From the NCBI RefSeq assembly GCF_003721245.1, contig NZ_RIZG01000003.1, positions 434,001-498,000 of the forward strand: 64,000 bases of DNA, given 5' to 3'. Source of the stretch: Marinomonas hwangdonensis (GTDB taxonomy: Bacteria; Pseudomonadota; Gammaproteobacteria; Pseudomonadales; Marinomonadaceae). Both the position numbers and the translations under genes were made by a program. Shown here piece after piece: positions 16,899-27,543 of the stretch (its first letter is position 1; each line of letters begins with the position of its first letter). The notes beneath the pieces are model-generated. The model did not search any database and was not told where the DNA came from. It saw only the letters and a program-made list of their open reading frames with translations.

Positions 16899-18980
16899 TT
16901 ACACGTTTAAGTACTGACCGTGATTAGGCAACCAGCGCGATAAAAGAGGGGAAATACGATCAGGATAGTGATGGTACAGCAAGCTTGCCGCGCGCTGAAC
17001 GTCGTCCAGTAAGCCTTTATCTCGCTGAAGATCGGCGACCTTAAACTCCCAGAGTCCGGTCTGTCGAGTGCCGAGTAATTCACCTGGACCACGCAGTTCA
17101 AGGTCTTTTTCAGCGATCTTGAAACCATCGCTGGTTTCTCTCATGGTTGAAAGACGCTCCTTGCCCTGTTGTCCTAACGGCGCTTTGTACAGCAAGACGC
17201 AATGGCTGGCGGCTTGACCTCGACCCACACGTCCGCGCAGCTGATGAAGCTGCGCAAGCCCAAGTCGTTCTGGGTTTTCGATCACCATGAGACTGGCGTT
17301 AGGCACATCGACTCCCACTTCAATGACGGTCGTCGCAACGAGCAGCTGGATATCGCCGGCTTTGAATTGCGCCATGATATCGGCTTTTTCTTGTGCTTTT
17401 AGTCGCCCATGTACCAAGCCAATACGCAGCTCGCTAAGCTGTTCTTGCAATAGAAGAGCCGTGTCTTCTGCGGCTTGGCATTGCAAGGCTTCGGATTCTT
17501 CTATTAGGGTGCAAACCCAATAGGCTTGCTTGCCTTCTTCACAGGCACTTTTTACCCGATCAATTACTTCTTGTCGGCGTTGGTCCGATACCACAATGGT
17601 GTTGATAGGCGTTCGTCCGGGTGGAAGCTCATCAATAATGGAACAATCCAAATCGGCATAAGCCGACATGGCTAAGGTTCGTGGAATGGGCGTGGCGGTC
17701 ATGATGAGCTGATGGGGCTGAAAGCCGTGCTTCATGCCTTTTTCTCGTAACGCCATACGCTGATGCACCCCAAAACGATGCTGCTCATCGATGATAGCCA
17801 TTGCCAAACGATCGAATTCCACCGTGTCTTGAAAGAGTGCATGAGTACCGACAACGATTTGTGCTGCGCCAGACGCGATGTCGGCCAGCTCTTTCTCCCG
17901 AACTTTCCCTTTAAGCTTGCCTGTCATCCACGCTACTTTTAGTCCTAAAGGAGTAAACCACTGGGTAAAGTTGATATAGTGCTGTTCGGTGAGGATTTCG
18001 GTCGGTGCCATAATAGCCACCTGATAGCCCGCTTGCACGACGGACGCAGCGGCGAGGGCAGCCACTAGGGTTTTCCCTGAGCCAACGTCTCCTTGCACCA
18101 ATCGCAGCATAGGGTGACCTGTACCAAGATCCGCAAGAATCTCGCCAAACACGCGCTGTTGGGCTTTAGTGGGAGAAAAAGGCAATTGTTGCAACAGCTG
18201 TTGGCTGAGTTCACCAGCGGCGTGCACCTTGATGGCGACATCTTGTTTGGCTTTGACTCGTTTACCGATCAACGATAGCTGATGGGCCATGAGCTCTTCA
18301 AATGATAAGCGGTATTGCGCAGGGTGGCTGCCCGATCTTAGTTGATCTAGGTTGGCTTCTCTTGACGGATGATGTAGGAACTGAATCGCGTCGCAGAGCG
18401 GTGGTAAGCTGAATTGAGCGCGTATTTCGTCTGGCAGCCACTCTTGCAGGTTATAGGGCGTTAGTCGTTCTAAGGCTTGCTCACAAAGCAGGCGTATCTT
18501 GGTTTGCGTTAGCCCTTCGGTAAGCGGGTAGATTGGCGTGAGCTGTGCCGACTCCTCTTGGGTTTCCTCTTCGCCTATCACCTTGTATTCAGGGTGATAG
18601 ATTTCAAATCCGCTGCTGCCACGACGAATCTCCCCAAAGCAACGGACTCGTACACCGGCTTCTAGTTGTTTTTTTTGCGCAGCGGAAAAGTGAAAAAAAC
18701 GCAAACACAAGGTGCCCGTGTGGTCTTTGATTCGACACAACAAGCTGCGACGCTTGCCCATTTTGACTTCACACCCAGTGACGTGTCCTTCTATCACGGC
18801 TTCGTCGCCAAAACGCAACTGTCCAATGGGCACAACACGGGTTCTGTCCTGATAGCGAATCGGCAAATGAAACAGCAAATCTTGTACCGTATTCAAATGC
18901 AGCTTGGCTAATTTTTCCGCCATTGCATCGCCAACGCCTTTTAGCTCGCGAACATCCTGTGTGTCTAATCCGTCGATCAT
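16899..18980 (-). CDS. recG: RecG, ATP-dependent DNA helicase
   Basis: A 693-residue branch-migration helicase that remodels stalled forks and Holliday junctions. The N-terminal wedge/OB domain (about 1-160) is followed by the helicase core: Walker A GDVGSGKT (297-304), DEQH box (398-401), motif III MTATPIPRTLAMS, motif VI QLRGRVGRG, and the C-terminal TRG element (ELRGPGELLGTRQTGLWEF within 620-650). Length is normal. It starts nine bases after oxyR, an arrangement known from Pseudomonas, so it is probably expressed with the peroxide regulator. Confidence 0.97.
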   Translation of the reverse strand: MIDGLDTQDVRELKGVGDAMAEKLAKLHLNTVQDLLFHLPIRYQDRTRVVPIGQLRFGDEAVIEGHVTGCEVKMGKRRSLLCRIKDHTGTLCLRFFHFSAAQKKQLEAGVRVRCFGEIRRGSSGFEIYHPEYKVIGEEETQEESAQLTPIYPLTEGLTQTKIRLLCEQALERLTPYNLQEWLPDEIRAQFSLPPLCDAIQFLHHPSREANLDQLRSGSHPAQYRLSFEELMAHQLSLIGKRVKAKQDVAIKVHAAGELSQQLLQQLPFSPTKAQQRVFGEILADLGTGHPMLRLVQGDVGSGKTLVAALAAASVVQAGYQVAIMAPTEILTEQHYINFTQWFTPLGLKVAWMTGKLKGKVREKELADIASGAAQIVVGTHALFQDTVEFDRLAMAIIDEQHRFGVHQRMALREKGMKHGFQPHQLIMTATPIPRTLAMSAYADLDCSIIDELPPGRTPINTIVVSDQRRQEVIDRVKSACEEGKQAYWVCTLIEESEALQCQAAEDTALLLQEQLSELRIGLVHGRLKAQEKADIMAQFKAGDIQLLVATTVIEVGVDVPNASLMVIENPERLGLAQLHQLRGRVGRGQAASHCVLLYKAPLGQQGKERLSTMRETSDGFKIAEKDLELRGPGELLGTRQTGLWEFKVADLQRDKGLLDDVQRAASLLYHHYPDRISPLLSRWLPNHGQYLNV

Positions 18981-18989
18981 GCCGCCTCT

Positions 18990-19895
18990 CTATAAATCCA
19001 ATTGCGTACAAGCGTCACGAATAGACTGGCTAACCGCTTCTATGGCTTTAGGGCGAGGGAAGCTGGCGCGCCAGGCCAATGCCACCGTACGTTTTGGTGC
19101 CGGTGCCGTAAAAGGACGCACTTCGAGCATCTCGTGATTAATATTCATCGCGGCTGACTTGGGCAACACAGTGACCCCCAAACCAGACGCCACCATATAA
19201 CGTATGGTTTCTAACGAACTGCCATTAACAATGGTGCGGCCATCCCCAAATTCGCTTTCCGTCACCAAGGGGCAGGCCTCAAGCACTTGTTCACTAAAAC
19301 AGTGCCCTTTGCCAAGCAACAAGAGGTTATCGGTCGATAGTTGATCCGTTTCTATGCTGGAGAGCTTGGTCCAAGGGTGATTCTTGGGCATCAGCACCAT
19401 GAAATCTTCTTCGTAAATCGGCTGAGTAACCACATCCGGCTCACGAAAAGGCAAAGCCACAATAATGGCGTCTAACTCGCCGTTACGCAGTTTAGGGCGT
19501 AAATTTTCAGTGAGGTCTTCTTCAATGATTAACGGCATACCTGAGGTGATTTTGTGTAGGGACGGAATCATAAAAGGAAACAGGTAAGGCGCAATGGTAA
19601 AAATCGCGCCTATCTTGAGTGGGCTTTTTAATTGGTTCTTTCCAGACGACGCCAGCTCTTTGATGGTGTTCGCTTGATCCAGCACCCGCTTGGCTTGGGT
19701 GATGATTTGCTCGCCAAGAGGTGTGACATAAACGGAGCTTTTACTGCGTTCAAAAATCGCCGTACCGAGTTCTTCTTCCAGTTTCTTAACGGCGACACTG
19801 AGCGTGGGTTGCGATACATAACAGCGATCCGCGGCGCGCCCAAAATGTTTTTCTTCGGCCAGCATTACAATGTATTTCAATTCCGTTAATGTCAT
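18990..19895 (-). CDS. oxyR: OxyR, peroxide-sensing LysR-type activator
   Basis: A 301-residue LysR-family regulator. The N-terminal helix-turn-helix spans about 4-60 (EKHFGRAADRCYVSQPTLS). The redox switch is present: C199 (GKGHC) and C208 (EAC), at the same positions as in E. coli OxyR, so peroxide would join them into a disulfide. It activates catalase, peroxiredoxin and related genes. The promoter must lie in the AT-rich 19896-20073 stretch shared with the divergent epimerase gene; recG follows directly. Confidence 0.96.
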   Translation of the reverse strand: MTLTELKYIVMLAEEKHFGRAADRCYVSQPTLSVAVKKLEEELGTAIFERSKSSVYVTPLGEQIITQAKRVLDQANTIKELASSGKNQLKSPLKIGAIFTIAPYLFPFMIPSLHKITSGMPLIIEEDLTENLRPKLRNGELDAIIVALPFREPDVVTQPIYEEDFMVLMPKNHPWTKLSSIETDQLSTDNLLLLGKGHCFSEQVLEACPLVTESEFGDGRTIVNGSSLETIRYMVASGLGVTVLPKSAAMNINHEMLEVRPFTAPAPKRTVALAWRASFPRPKAIEAVSQSIRDACTQLDL

Positions 19896-20073
19896 AGCAC
19901 ACCTTTTACCTTGGCTGATTCATTGTTAATAACTATGATAATACATAATTTAATAATACTTCGTCTTTTTTTCTCAATAGATTGTCGTAATGGAAGGTCT
20001 GAACGACTGTGTTAGAGGAATCTGGTTGAGCATCAAAGACGATAGACACATACGGTGATTTTGGAGAAAACAA

Positions 20074-20928
20074 ATGGCAAAGGTACTGATCGCTGGTTGC
20101 GGTGATTTAGGGGCAGGTTTAGCCGCAGAGCTGGTTGCAACAGGCCATGACGTCACAGGCATTCGACGCACAAAAAGCGTCTTTCCTGAGGGCGTAACAG
20201 GTATTACCAAAGATTTACTGAACATGCGCGATGAGGATTTGCCAGACGCGGACTTGATATTTTTGATCATGACGCCTAACGGACGCCATGCAGATGCGTA
20301 TCGGGCGGCGTATTTTGATACGGTCCAAGTATTGATTCGTCGCTATCAAAATACGGACACACTGCCAACGGTAGTTTTTGTTTCGAGCACCAGTGTCTAC
20401 GGCCAAAACCAAGGCGAATGGGTAGATGACACCACGCCCGCCCATCCTACTTCAGCAACCGCGAAAGTACTGGTTGAAACGGAACAAGCATTGGCCGCTG
20501 CTCTGCCCAGTGTGACTGTGCGATGTTCTGGTATTTATGGACCAGGGCGTTTTAGGTTATTAGACACGGTACTGAGCGGAAAAGAGTGGGAGGCCAATAG
20601 TTGGACCAACCGAATTCACAGGGATGATGTCGTCTCTGCACTAGTGATCCTGGCTAACATGGCATTAGCGCAGCACACCTTACCTGAGCAGGTAATTGTG
20701 ACCGATCAAACGCCGGTCTCTATGTGGGAAGTAAAACTTTGGCTAGCAACCTGCCTAGGGGCCAGCGTGGCAGTAAAGGACACCAGCCAATTTGTTCCGG
20801 CGTCAGGAAAGCGCATCCAAGGGCAATTTCTGTTATCGCAAGGCTGGGTGCCACGTTATCCCAGTTATGTGGCCGGGTATCAGGTATTGTTGCGTGAGTT
20901 TAATGCCCTACGAGGTGGCAAGGCCTAA
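20074..20928 (+). CDS. NAD(P)-dependent epimerase/dehydratase-like protein (YeeZ type)
   Basis: A 284-residue extended short-chain dehydrogenase-like protein. The nucleotide-binding loop is GCGDLGAGL (8-16). VSSTSVYGQNQGEWVDD carries the active-site-like SxYG, and SGIYGPGR and HRDDVV match the NAD-dependent epimerase/YeeZ group. The usual YxxxK pair is degenerate in this subfamily, and the substrate is unknown. A GGAG ribosome site lies ahead of the ATG. It is divergent from oxyR and closed by the terminator at 20951-20976. Confidence 0.8.
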   Translation: MAKVLIAGCGDLGAGLAAELVATGHDVTGIRRTKSVFPEGVTGITKDLLNMRDEDLPDADLIFLIMTPNGRHADAYRAAYFDTVQVLIRRYQNTDTLPTVVFVSSTSVYGQNQGEWVDDTTPAHPTSATAKVLVETEQALAAALPSVTVRCSGIYGPGRFRLLDTVLSGKEWEANSWTNRIHRDDVVSALVILANMALAQHTLPEQVIVTDQTPVSMWEVKLWLATCLGASVAVKDTSQFVPASGKRIQGQFLLSQGWVPRYPSYVAGYQVLLREFNALRGGKA

Positions 20929-20950
20929 ATAGCGAGAGGCGCATCACGAT

Positions 20951-20976
20951 AAAAAAGAGGCCTAAGCCTCTTTTTT
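20951..20976. terminator. Bidirectional intrinsic terminator
   Basis: AAAAAAGAGGC, a four-base loop, GCCTCTTTTTT. It lies between the convergent epimerase and ridA genes and works in either direction. Confidence 0.92.
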
Positions 20977-21016
20977 ATGACGAATTTTCATCGACAGAGC
21001 ATAGGTGTAAAGAAGA

Positions 21017-21403
21017 TTAGTCTTCCAACACCATGATGCCTTCGATTTCTACCTGAACACCTTTAGGCAAAGCGCGCACGCCCATCGCAGCACGAGCAGG
21101 GTAAGGCTCTTTAACGAACTGTGTCATGACTTCATTAACCGTAGCGAAGTTGCTCAAATCTGTCATGAAGATGTTAAATTTCACAACATGTTGAAGAGAG
21201 CCACCAGCTGCTTCACAAACGGCTTGTAGGTTTTTAAACACTTGAGTGGTTTGTTCAACGATGTCTTCGCTGATCACTTCCATCGTTTCTGGAACCAAAG
21301 GAATCTGGCCAGATAAATAAACCGTGTTGCCAGCGCGAACAGCCTGAGAATAAGGGCCAATAGCGGCAGGAGCGTTTTCAGTGTGAATTACATGTTTTGA
21401 CAT
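21017..21403 (-). CDS. ridA: RidA family reactive-intermediate deaminase
   Basis: A 128-residue protein counted from the ATG at 21403 (AGGATA upstream; the TTG two codons earlier is unlikely). RidA hydrolyses reactive enamine/imine intermediates made by PLP enzymes such as threonine dehydratase, and works as a cytoplasmic trimer. Conserved features are [18 protein letters not shown], the catalytic arginine in [15 protein letters not shown] and VEIEGIMV. It follows spoT by 35 bases, a frequent arrangement, and probably shares its transcript. Confidence 0.95.
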   Translation of the reverse strand: MSKHVIHTENAPAAIGPYSQAVRAGNTVYLSGQIPLVPETMEVISEDIVEQTTQVFKNLQAVCEAAGGSLQHVVKFNIFMTDLSNFATVNEVMTQFVKEPYPARAAMGVRALPKGVQVEIEGIMVLED

Positions 21404-21438
21404 GGTCAATATCCTATCAATGGAAAAGTACGGGCGCT

Positions 21439-23556
21439 TTAACGCCCAACAATGGTTTCTCGTGTGACCTTCTCTACGCAGCGTACCGCTTTAATACGAC
21501 GCATGACATCCGCTAATCCTACGCGGCTTGCTACCGTAATGCTCAACCGCAAGCGGCTCACACGGCCACGTTCGATGATGTCGAGGTTAGAGACTTGGAA
21601 ATCGGTATCGCTGATCGAACTGGCAATTTTTGCGACGGCGCCACGCTCATTGATGTAACTGACAATGAGGCTGATGTTCAGTTCTTCTTCGATTTCTTTG
21701 CCCCAAGCCATGCGAATAAAGCGCTCTGGGCTGGATAAGTGATCTTGGATGTTTGGGCAGTTTGAGTGATGAATCACTATGCCTTTGTCGACCTGCACAT
21801 AGCCCACAATAGGGTCACCCGGTATAGGCGCACAGCACTTGGCATACGAAATTAACATGCCTTCGGAGCCATTGACCTTGAAAGATTTTGGGGTGACCAA
21901 GGTGTCTTCATCGATATTGGGAAACAGTTCTCTCGCAACCAAATAGCCCACATGACGGCCTTTACCGATGGACTCTAACAAATCGTCCATGGTGGCGAGC
22001 TGGTGGTTTGATAATACTTGTGTGATTTGTTCAGTGGTCAGTTCATCGATATTGGTTTTAAACGCATTCAGTGAACGAGTCAGCAGTCGATGACCAATGA
22101 CAATGGCGTTTTCACGCTGCTTGTCTTTTAAATAATGGCGAATATTGGTGCGGGCTTTACCCGTAATGGCAAAACTTAACCAGGCCACATTGGGTTGAGC
22201 ATTCTTGGCGGTAATAATCTCAACCGTTTGACCACTTTCTAGCTGGGTACTTAATGGCGCTAAGCGTCGATTTATTCGGCAAGAGATGCAGGTATTGCCG
22301 ATTTCTGTATGAACGCCATAGGCAAAATCCACCGGTGTCGCCCCAGACGGTAATTCAATGATTTGGCCATTGGGCGTAAACACATACACCTCATCAGGGA
22401 ACAGATCACTTTTGACATTATCAACAAACTCCACAGGGTTACGGGCTTTTTGTTGGATTTCCAACAGACTCTTCACCCATTTTGTCGCACGGTCATGGTT
22501 GCTCGGCATGTTTGAGGTGCCACTGACTTTGTAAGCCCAATGCGCTGCAATCCCGTTGTTGGCGACTAAATCCATTTCTTCGGTGCGGATTTGAATTTCC
22601 ATGGGAATACCGTTGGCGCCTAATACTGTGGTATGAAGCGACTGATAGCCATTGGATTTCGGAACGGCGATGTAGTCTTTAAAGCGTCCTTCAATCGGTT
22701 TGAAGAGGGCATGAATGACGCCCAAAATACGATAACAGCTGTCATGGCGGTCAGTGACAATACGCACGCCCATTACGTCCATGATTTCACCTAAAGAACG
22801 ACGTTTTTTGTCCATCTTCTGGTAAATACTGTAAATGTGCTTTTCTCGGACACTGATGCTGGCTTCTATATAATCGGCGGCGAGTTCAGAACGTATGGTG
22901 TCTTCGAGCTTTTGAGTGTCTTTGATGCGTTGTTGGCCATACTTTTTATGGATGGCTTTTTGTAACATGCGGGCGCGCATCGGGTAATACGCTTGAAAGG
23001 CTAAGGATTCTAAATCTACCCTGACATTGTACATGCCAAGTCGGTTCGCAATAGGCGCATAAATGTCCAACGTTTCCCGCGCAATGCGGCGTTTTTTATG
23101 GGCTGGCATAGCATCGAGCGTGCGCATATTATGCAGACGATCGGCCAATTTAACCAAGATCACACGAATGTCATCGGCCATGGCCATGGCCATTTTTTGG
23201 AAATTGTGGGCTTGTTTTTCGACTTGGCTATTAAATTCTAGGTGGGTCAGTTTGCTGACGCCATCCACAAGGCCTGCAACGCCTTCACCAAATTGCTCGG
23301 TCAATGCGTCACGACTGATGCCTGTGTCTTCGATTACGTCGTGTAACAACGCAGCGGTCAACCCATCGCAATCCATCCGAAGTTCAGAAAGAATTTCAGC
23401 GACAGCGAGAGGATGGGTGACGTAGGGTTCGCCACTTTTACGTTTTTGCCCGTCGTGGGCTTGTTCAGCGTAATAGTAAGCGCGTTTAACTTTAGCGATT
23501 TGCTCGTAAGGCAAATATTGACTTAAGGTCAGTGCTAAATCTTCAATGGTATACAT
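21439..23556 (-). CDS. spoT: SpoT, bifunctional (p)ppGpp synthetase/hydrolase
   Basis: A 705-residue Rel/Spo protein. The N-terminal hydrolase HD domain has H72-D73 (LLHDVIEDT) and [12 protein letters not shown], so hydrolysis should be intact. The synthetase domain (about 230-360) has [11 protein letters not shown] and [13 protein letters not shown] (about 388-450, [16 protein letters not shown]), a zinc-finger/CC region ([14 protein letters not shown]) and a C-terminal ACT domain follow. It sets stringent-response alarmone levels. Position in gmk-rpoZ-spoT-ridA supports SpoT rather than RelA. Confidence 0.96.
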   Translation of the reverse strand: MYTIEDLALTLSQYLPYEQIAKVKRAYYYAEQAHDGQKRKSGEPYVTHPLAVAEILSELRMDCDGLTAALLHDVIEDTGISRDALTEQFGEGVAGLVDGVSKLTHLEFNSQVEKQAHNFQKMAMAMADDIRVILVKLADRLHNMRTLDAMPAHKKRRIARETLDIYAPIANRLGMYNVRVDLESLAFQAYYPMRARMLQKAIHKKYGQQRIKDTQKLEDTIRSELAADYIEASISVREKHIYSIYQKMDKKRRSLGEIMDVMGVRIVTDRHDSCYRILGVIHALFKPIEGRFKDYIAVPKSNGYQSLHTTVLGANGIPMEIQIRTEEMDLVANNGIAAHWAYKVSGTSNMPSNHDRATKWVKSLLEIQQKARNPVEFVDNVKSDLFPDEVYVFTPNGQIIELPSGATPVDFAYGVHTEIGNTCISCRINRRLAPLSTQLESGQTVEIITAKNAQPNVAWLSFAITGKARTNIRHYLKDKQRENAIVIGHRLLTRSLNAFKTNIDELTTEQITQVLSNHQLATMDDLLESIGKGRHVGYLVARELFPNIDEDTLVTPKSFKVNGSEGMLISYAKCCAPIPGDPIVGYVQVDKGIVIHHSNCPNIQDHLSSPERFIRMAWGKEIEEELNISLIVSYINERGAVAKIASSISDTDFQVSNLDIIERGRVSRLRLSITVASRVGLADVMRRIKAVRCVEKVTRETIVGR

Positions 23557-23620
23557 CGCTCACCTCACATTGACAAATGAATGAAGCATGGCAACTGTGA
23601 CATGAATGACACCATCAAGA

Positions 23621-23845
23621 TTAAAATTCGTGCAGTGGGCGTTTTTGCTGATCAACATTCTTTGCATTGATCAAATTTGCCGCTATTTCACGCAGTGCAA
23701 TCACGGTGACTTTATCGTCTTCAGCAGGCACTTTTGCCTCTTCGCCGCCAGTCGCAAGTTGACGAGCGCGCTTTGACGCGACCATCACTAATTCAAAGCG
23801 GTTATCTACATTTTCTAAACAATCTTCTACGGTAACTCGAGCCAT
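23621..23845 (-). CDS. rpoZ: RNA polymerase omega subunit
   Basis: A 74-residue small subunit that folds around the C-terminus of beta-prime and assists polymerase assembly. The family sequence [20 protein letters not shown] and [12 protein letters not shown] are present, with a normal short tail. It sits between gmk (57 bases upstream) and spoT (64 bases downstream), the standard order in gammaproteobacteria. Confidence 0.97.
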   Translation of the reverse strand: MARVTVEDCLENVDNRFELVMVASKRARQLATGGEEAKVPAEDDKVTVIALREIAANLINAKNVDQQKRPLHEF

Positions 23846-23902
23846 TTTGACCTCTGTGTTCGGTTATCTATTTATCCAATGGTGATTCTACTTAACGGCT
23901 TC

Positions 23903-24526
23903 TCACAATGACAAGAGATCATTTATAAGATTGCCATTTTTTTGCTGCATAACGGCCGTTTTGGTGCGCATCGCCGTAAAAATCGCTGACATCTCAGATA
24001 AGGCTGTTTCAAAATCCTCATTTACGATGACAAAGTCGTATTCGTGGTAATGGGACATTTCACTGACGGCTTCAGACATGCGACGTTGGATGACATTGTC
24101 AGCATCGGTTGCACGGCCTTTCAAACGCTCTTCTAGTGCCTGTAGCGATGGCGGCAAAATGAAAATGCCAATGGCATTGGGGTAAAGTTGGCGGACCTGA
24201 CGTGCTCCTTGCCAATCTATCTCCAAAATCACATCCAAGCCTTGTTCAAGCAGACTAAAAATGGACGCTTTAGAAGTGCCATAATAATTGTCAAATACTT
24301 GAGCGTGCTCAAAAAAAGCGTCTTCGGCGATCATATCCAAGAAGGACTCATGATCGACAAAATAGTACTCACGACCATGTTCTTCACCTGTACGGGGGGC
24401 ACGTGTCGTGTGAGACACAGAAATTCGCACCTTGTCATCGGCCTTTAAAAGCGCTTTATACAGGGAAGATTTACCCGCTCCCGAAGGCGCGGACAAAATA
24501 AATAAGTTGCCAGTGTGTTGATCCAT
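23903..24526 (-). CDS. gmk: Guanylate kinase
   Basis: A 207-residue cytoplasmic enzyme that phosphorylates GMP to GDP with ATP. The P-loop is SAPSGAGKSSL (12-22), the GMP-binding segment is SHTTRAPRTGEEHGREYYFV (residues 38-57), and the lid and ILEIDWQGARQV follow. First gene of the gmk-rpoZ-spoT-ridA series; the promoter would lie in the 75-base gap to the transporter gene upstream. Confidence 0.97.
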   Translation of the reverse strand: MDQHTGNLFILSAPSGAGKSSLYKALLKADDKVRISVSHTTRAPRTGEEHGREYYFVDHESFLDMIAEDAFFEHAQVFDNYYGTSKASIFSLLEQGLDVILEIDWQGARQVRQLYPNAIGIFILPPSLQALEERLKGRATDADNVIQRRMSEAVSEMSHYHEYDFVIVNEDFETALSEMSAIFTAMRTKTAVMQQKNGNLINDLLSL

Positions 24527-24601
24527 AAGGGTCTTTACATCCGATAGTTAGCGTCGAAATAACAAGTAACGCAGTGTACCACAAGGCAGACATCGCGTTG
24601 A

Positions 24602-25831
24602 CTAGGCGTTGTAATTCGATGCGCTTTTGTGGGGTTGAGGTGTGGGGCTTGCCAGCCAACCTAACAACATCCAAACACACCCAATGCCCAACATCACATA
24701 CAAGGGGCCTTGCCACGCGTGCTGCCGATCGTACAAGACCCCAATGAAATAGGGCCCTATTGCTGCCAAGGTGTATCCCATTAGCTGGGCCATACCTGAC
24801 AACGCAGCGGCGTGTTTGGGGCTGTGTGTACGTAGACTAACAAACGATAACCCTAATATAAATCCCATGCTGATACCAAATCCAAAAACCACCGACCAGA
24901 GACCAGACCAGCTTGGTAACAGCAGAAACCCCAGCAGGCTCAGACACGTTAAAACAGTGGCGAACAGGCAGAGCCGTCGATGACTGCCAAGGCGATTCAG
25001 AAACGGCGCCAAAATCAAGGTGGGCAGCGCCCCCGCTAACTGCAAGTAGCCTTGGTAAAGCCCAGCGGTGGAATCGGTATAACCATAATCCACCAAGATG
25101 GACGGCACCCACGCCACCACACTGTAATTGAGTAAGGAATTAAAGGCCAAAAAACCCGCCACTTGCCATGCGGTAACAGAACGCCAAATAGTTTGAGCGG
25201 GCTCATTGCTGGCTGTTTTTGGTGCTGGATGTAAGGGAATTTTACCGCTAAACCAGATCACCAAAGGCACAATAATCATCAGCGTTTGGCACGCCAGCGC
25301 GAACGACCAACCACTCATGGGCAAACTGACACTCGGCTGCTCTGCGAACTGGCTCAAGGGCACAGCCAGACTCGACATCAAAAAGCCACCGATGCTCATC
25401 ATCAACACATAAATGGCCGTGAGTTGCACCACATAAGACGCAAACTCACGCTTGATCAAGCTAGGCAAGAGCACATTACCGATGGCTATTCCCGCCCCGA
25501 TAAAGATCGCTCCCACATATAAGGTGCTGATAGAGCCAAAGGCACGAATTACCATGCCCACGGCAATCAAGCCCACACCGGTCGCTAGAATGCGCTCAAT
25601 GGAAAAGAACCGAGTGAGCCAAGACGCCACAGGGGCAAAAAACGCAAACGCCAGCAAGGGTAAACTGGTTAGCAAACCAGACTGAGAACTGCTGAGGTGC
25701 AAATCGGCACTGATTCGATCCAACAAAGGCGGCAAGCCAGTCACTGGACCACGTAGGCTCAGCGCCACTAGGAATATAAACAGAAGTAAAAACGCCGCAT
25801 CGTGCTGGGCTAATCGTTGTAATCGTTTCAT
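24602..25831 (-). CDS. MFS transporter, CynX/NimT type
   Basis: A 409-residue inner-membrane protein with about 12 hydrophobic segments. The first helix region ALSLRGPVTGLPPLLDRISADL and the loop FAPVASWLTRFFSIER fit the CynX/NimT branch of the major facilitator superfamily, which exports or imports small organic anions; the substrate here is unknown. The ATG overlaps the stop of the upstream LysE-family gene by four bases, so the two transporters are co-translated. Confidence 0.85.
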   Translation of the reverse strand: MKRLQRLAQHDAAFLLLFIFLVALSLRGPVTGLPPLLDRISADLHLSSSQSGLLTSLPLLAFAFFAPVASWLTRFFSIERILATGVGLIAVGMVIRAFGSISTLYVGAIFIGAGIAIGNVLLPSLIKREFASYVVQLTAIYVLMMSIGGFLMSSLAVPLSQFAEQPSVSLPMSGWSFALACQTLMIIVPLVIWFSGKIPLHPAPKTASNEPAQTIWRSVTAWQVAGFLAFNSLLNYSVVAWVPSILVDYGYTDSTAGLYQGYLQLAGALPTLILAPFLNRLGSHRRLCLFATVLTCLSLLGFLLLPSWSGLWSVVFGFGISMGFILGLSFVSLRTHSPKHAAALSGMAQLMGYTLAAIGPYFIGVLYDRQHAWQGPLYVMLGIGCVWMLLGWLASPTPQPHKSASNYNA

Positions 25832-26445
25832 GAGACGGACAGCAGAATATGCAGCGCCAAAAGCATCAACATCACCCCAGATAAGCGATCAACAATCACC
25901 GCATTGCGTCGTAGTCGCTCTAATAATAAGGGGCTGGAAAGCAGAAGGGTCATCAAGGTGTACCATAATCCATCAACAAGAAAGGGCGTCGCCACCATTA
26001 GGGTTTTTTCCGTTAGACCACTTACCTCAGCCACAAAAGGGCTGAATAACGCGGCGAAAAATAGTGCAATTTTGGGGCTTAAAATCGAGATCAAAAAGCC
26101 TTCTTTCGCCGACTGAAACACACTAACAGCGCGGCCCAATTCCATTTTCTCCGCGATACCGCCTTTTGAACGCAGCGCGTTAAAGCCGAGGTAGGCTAAA
26201 TACGCGGCTCCCGCGTAGCTGATGGCTTTAAACAGTATCGGTAGCTGATGAAACACCACGGCAAGACCGAGTAACGAAATTAAAGCATACACGCCTATTC
26301 CGGCGGCGTGGGCCCATGCGGTGGCTAAACCATTAAGACGACTGCCAGCCAAACTGTGCTTCATGACAATGGCGAGACTCGGGCCAGGCGACATGGCACC
26401 AAGAAGACAAATTGTGAAAAGCGAAAACCAAATAGATAACGTCAT
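25828..26445 (-). CDS. LysE/RhtB-family amino-acid exporter
   Basis: A 205-residue membrane protein with about six helices. GAMSPGPSLAIVMKHSLAGSR near residue 16 is the family signature, and the length is normal. Members export amino acids such as lysine, threonine or homoserine lactones. It overlaps the MFS gene. The LysR regulator that ends 88 bases upstream on the same strand may control this pair. Confidence 0.88.
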   Translation of the reverse strand: MTLSIWFSLFTICLLGAMSPGPSLAIVMKHSLAGSRLNGLATAWAHAAGIGVYALISLLGLAVVFHQLPILFKAISYAGAAYLAYLGFNALRSKGGIAEKMELGRAVSVFQSAKEGFLISILSPKIALFFAALFSPFVAEVSGLTEKTLMVATPFLVDGLWYTLMTLLLSSPLLLERLRRNAVIVDRLSGVMLMLLALHILLSVS

Positions 26446-26533
26446 AATACACCTTGAATTCAGGCACTGCCTATTGAAGACGGCAGCTTAACAAGCGGAC
26501 GTTATTATATGAAATCATCATTTTGCATGGTAA

Positions 26534-27463
26534 TCATGATTTCAAATCATAGCCTATTGAATAGGTGGTTTTTGACATAGCTTGCAAAACCAGCGTCCTA
26601 ATCCAGATATGGGAAGGGTCGTTATCGTATTTTGCATGCCAAATCAGCCAATACTTATGCCGTGGTGTGGCAACAGGAAGCGGCTTATAGGTCAGAGGAA
26701 AGTGATGCTTTAAATTACGCGCAATGTGCTCTGGAATGACCAGCAAACAATCACTCTGACATAAGGATTGAGACGCCGCATGAAAAAAGGGCACATTAAG
26801 AGCAATGCGACGCTTTTGTCCTGTTTTGGCGAGCGCTTCGTCAACATAGCTGTCTTTGTCGCCACCCCCCATGACTTTGACATGGGCATAATCCAGCATA
26901 TCGGCCACCGTGATGTGCGCCTTTAAAGCCAAGGGGTGCGAGTCTCTCATCACACAAACAGAGCTGTCTTCACCGATTTGCACAGACGACACCCCTTCGG
27001 GTTGAGTCAGTGACATACTGGAGGCTAATTGAATAGAGGACGTGGCCAACTGGCGAACCAAATCAGGTTGCCAGAGATGATACGTCAGCGTCACCTGAGG
27101 TGCTTGCTCGGCCAATAATTCGACCACATCCGGAAGAAGATACTGTGCCACATAGTCACTGGACGAGAACACAAACTCACCGCGCCAATGTCTCGGGTCA
27201 AATGTATCCGCCACCAAAAGATCATCCAGCTCAACAAACCAGTGATCAAGCTTTGTTTGCAGCTGCAACGCCTTGGGCGTAGGGATCAGCGTATTGCCTT
27301 CGCGAATGAGCAAAGGATCAGCCAACAGGCTTCTGAGTTGGCTGAGTTGGCGGCTCACCGCCGATTGTGTCAGATTCAGTTTATCGGCCGCGTGGCTAAC
27401 GTGGCGCTCTTCCAGTAGCACCTTTAACGAACGCAACAAATTTAGGTTAATACGATGAATCAT
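26534..27463 (-). CDS. LysR-family transcriptional regulator
   Basis: About 309 residues from the ATG at 27463 (an in-frame TTG eight codons earlier is an alternative). The N-terminal helix-turn-helix is INLNLLRSLKVLLEERHVSH then AADKLNLTQSAVSRQLSQL; the rest is a substrate-binding-type effector domain. The type resembles LeuO/NodD-like regulators (DLLVADTFDPRHWRGEFVF). The effector is unknown. It lies between the SMR pump gene upstream and the LysE/MFS pair downstream. Confidence 0.85.
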   Translation of the reverse strand: MIHRINLNLLRSLKVLLEERHVSHAADKLNLTQSAVSRQLSQLRSLLADPLLIREGNTLIPTPKALQLQTKLDHWFVELDDLLVADTFDPRHWRGEFVFSSSDYVAQYLLPDVVELLAEQAPQVTLTYHLWQPDLVRQLATSSIQLASSMSLTQPEGVSSVQIGEDSSVCVMRDSHPLALKAHITVADMLDYAHVKVMGGGDKDSYVDEALAKTGQKRRIALNVPFFHAASQSLCQSDCLLVIPEHIARNLKHHFPLTYKPLPVATPRHKYWLIWHAKYDNDPSHIWIRTLVLQAMSKTTYSIGYDLKS

Positions 27464-27543
27464 GTCGTTATGCTCACAGGCTGACAAAGTGTTTGGCGTA
27501 TTTTTCGGCTTTCCCCATCATAACGCAAGGCGCATCGTCCCGC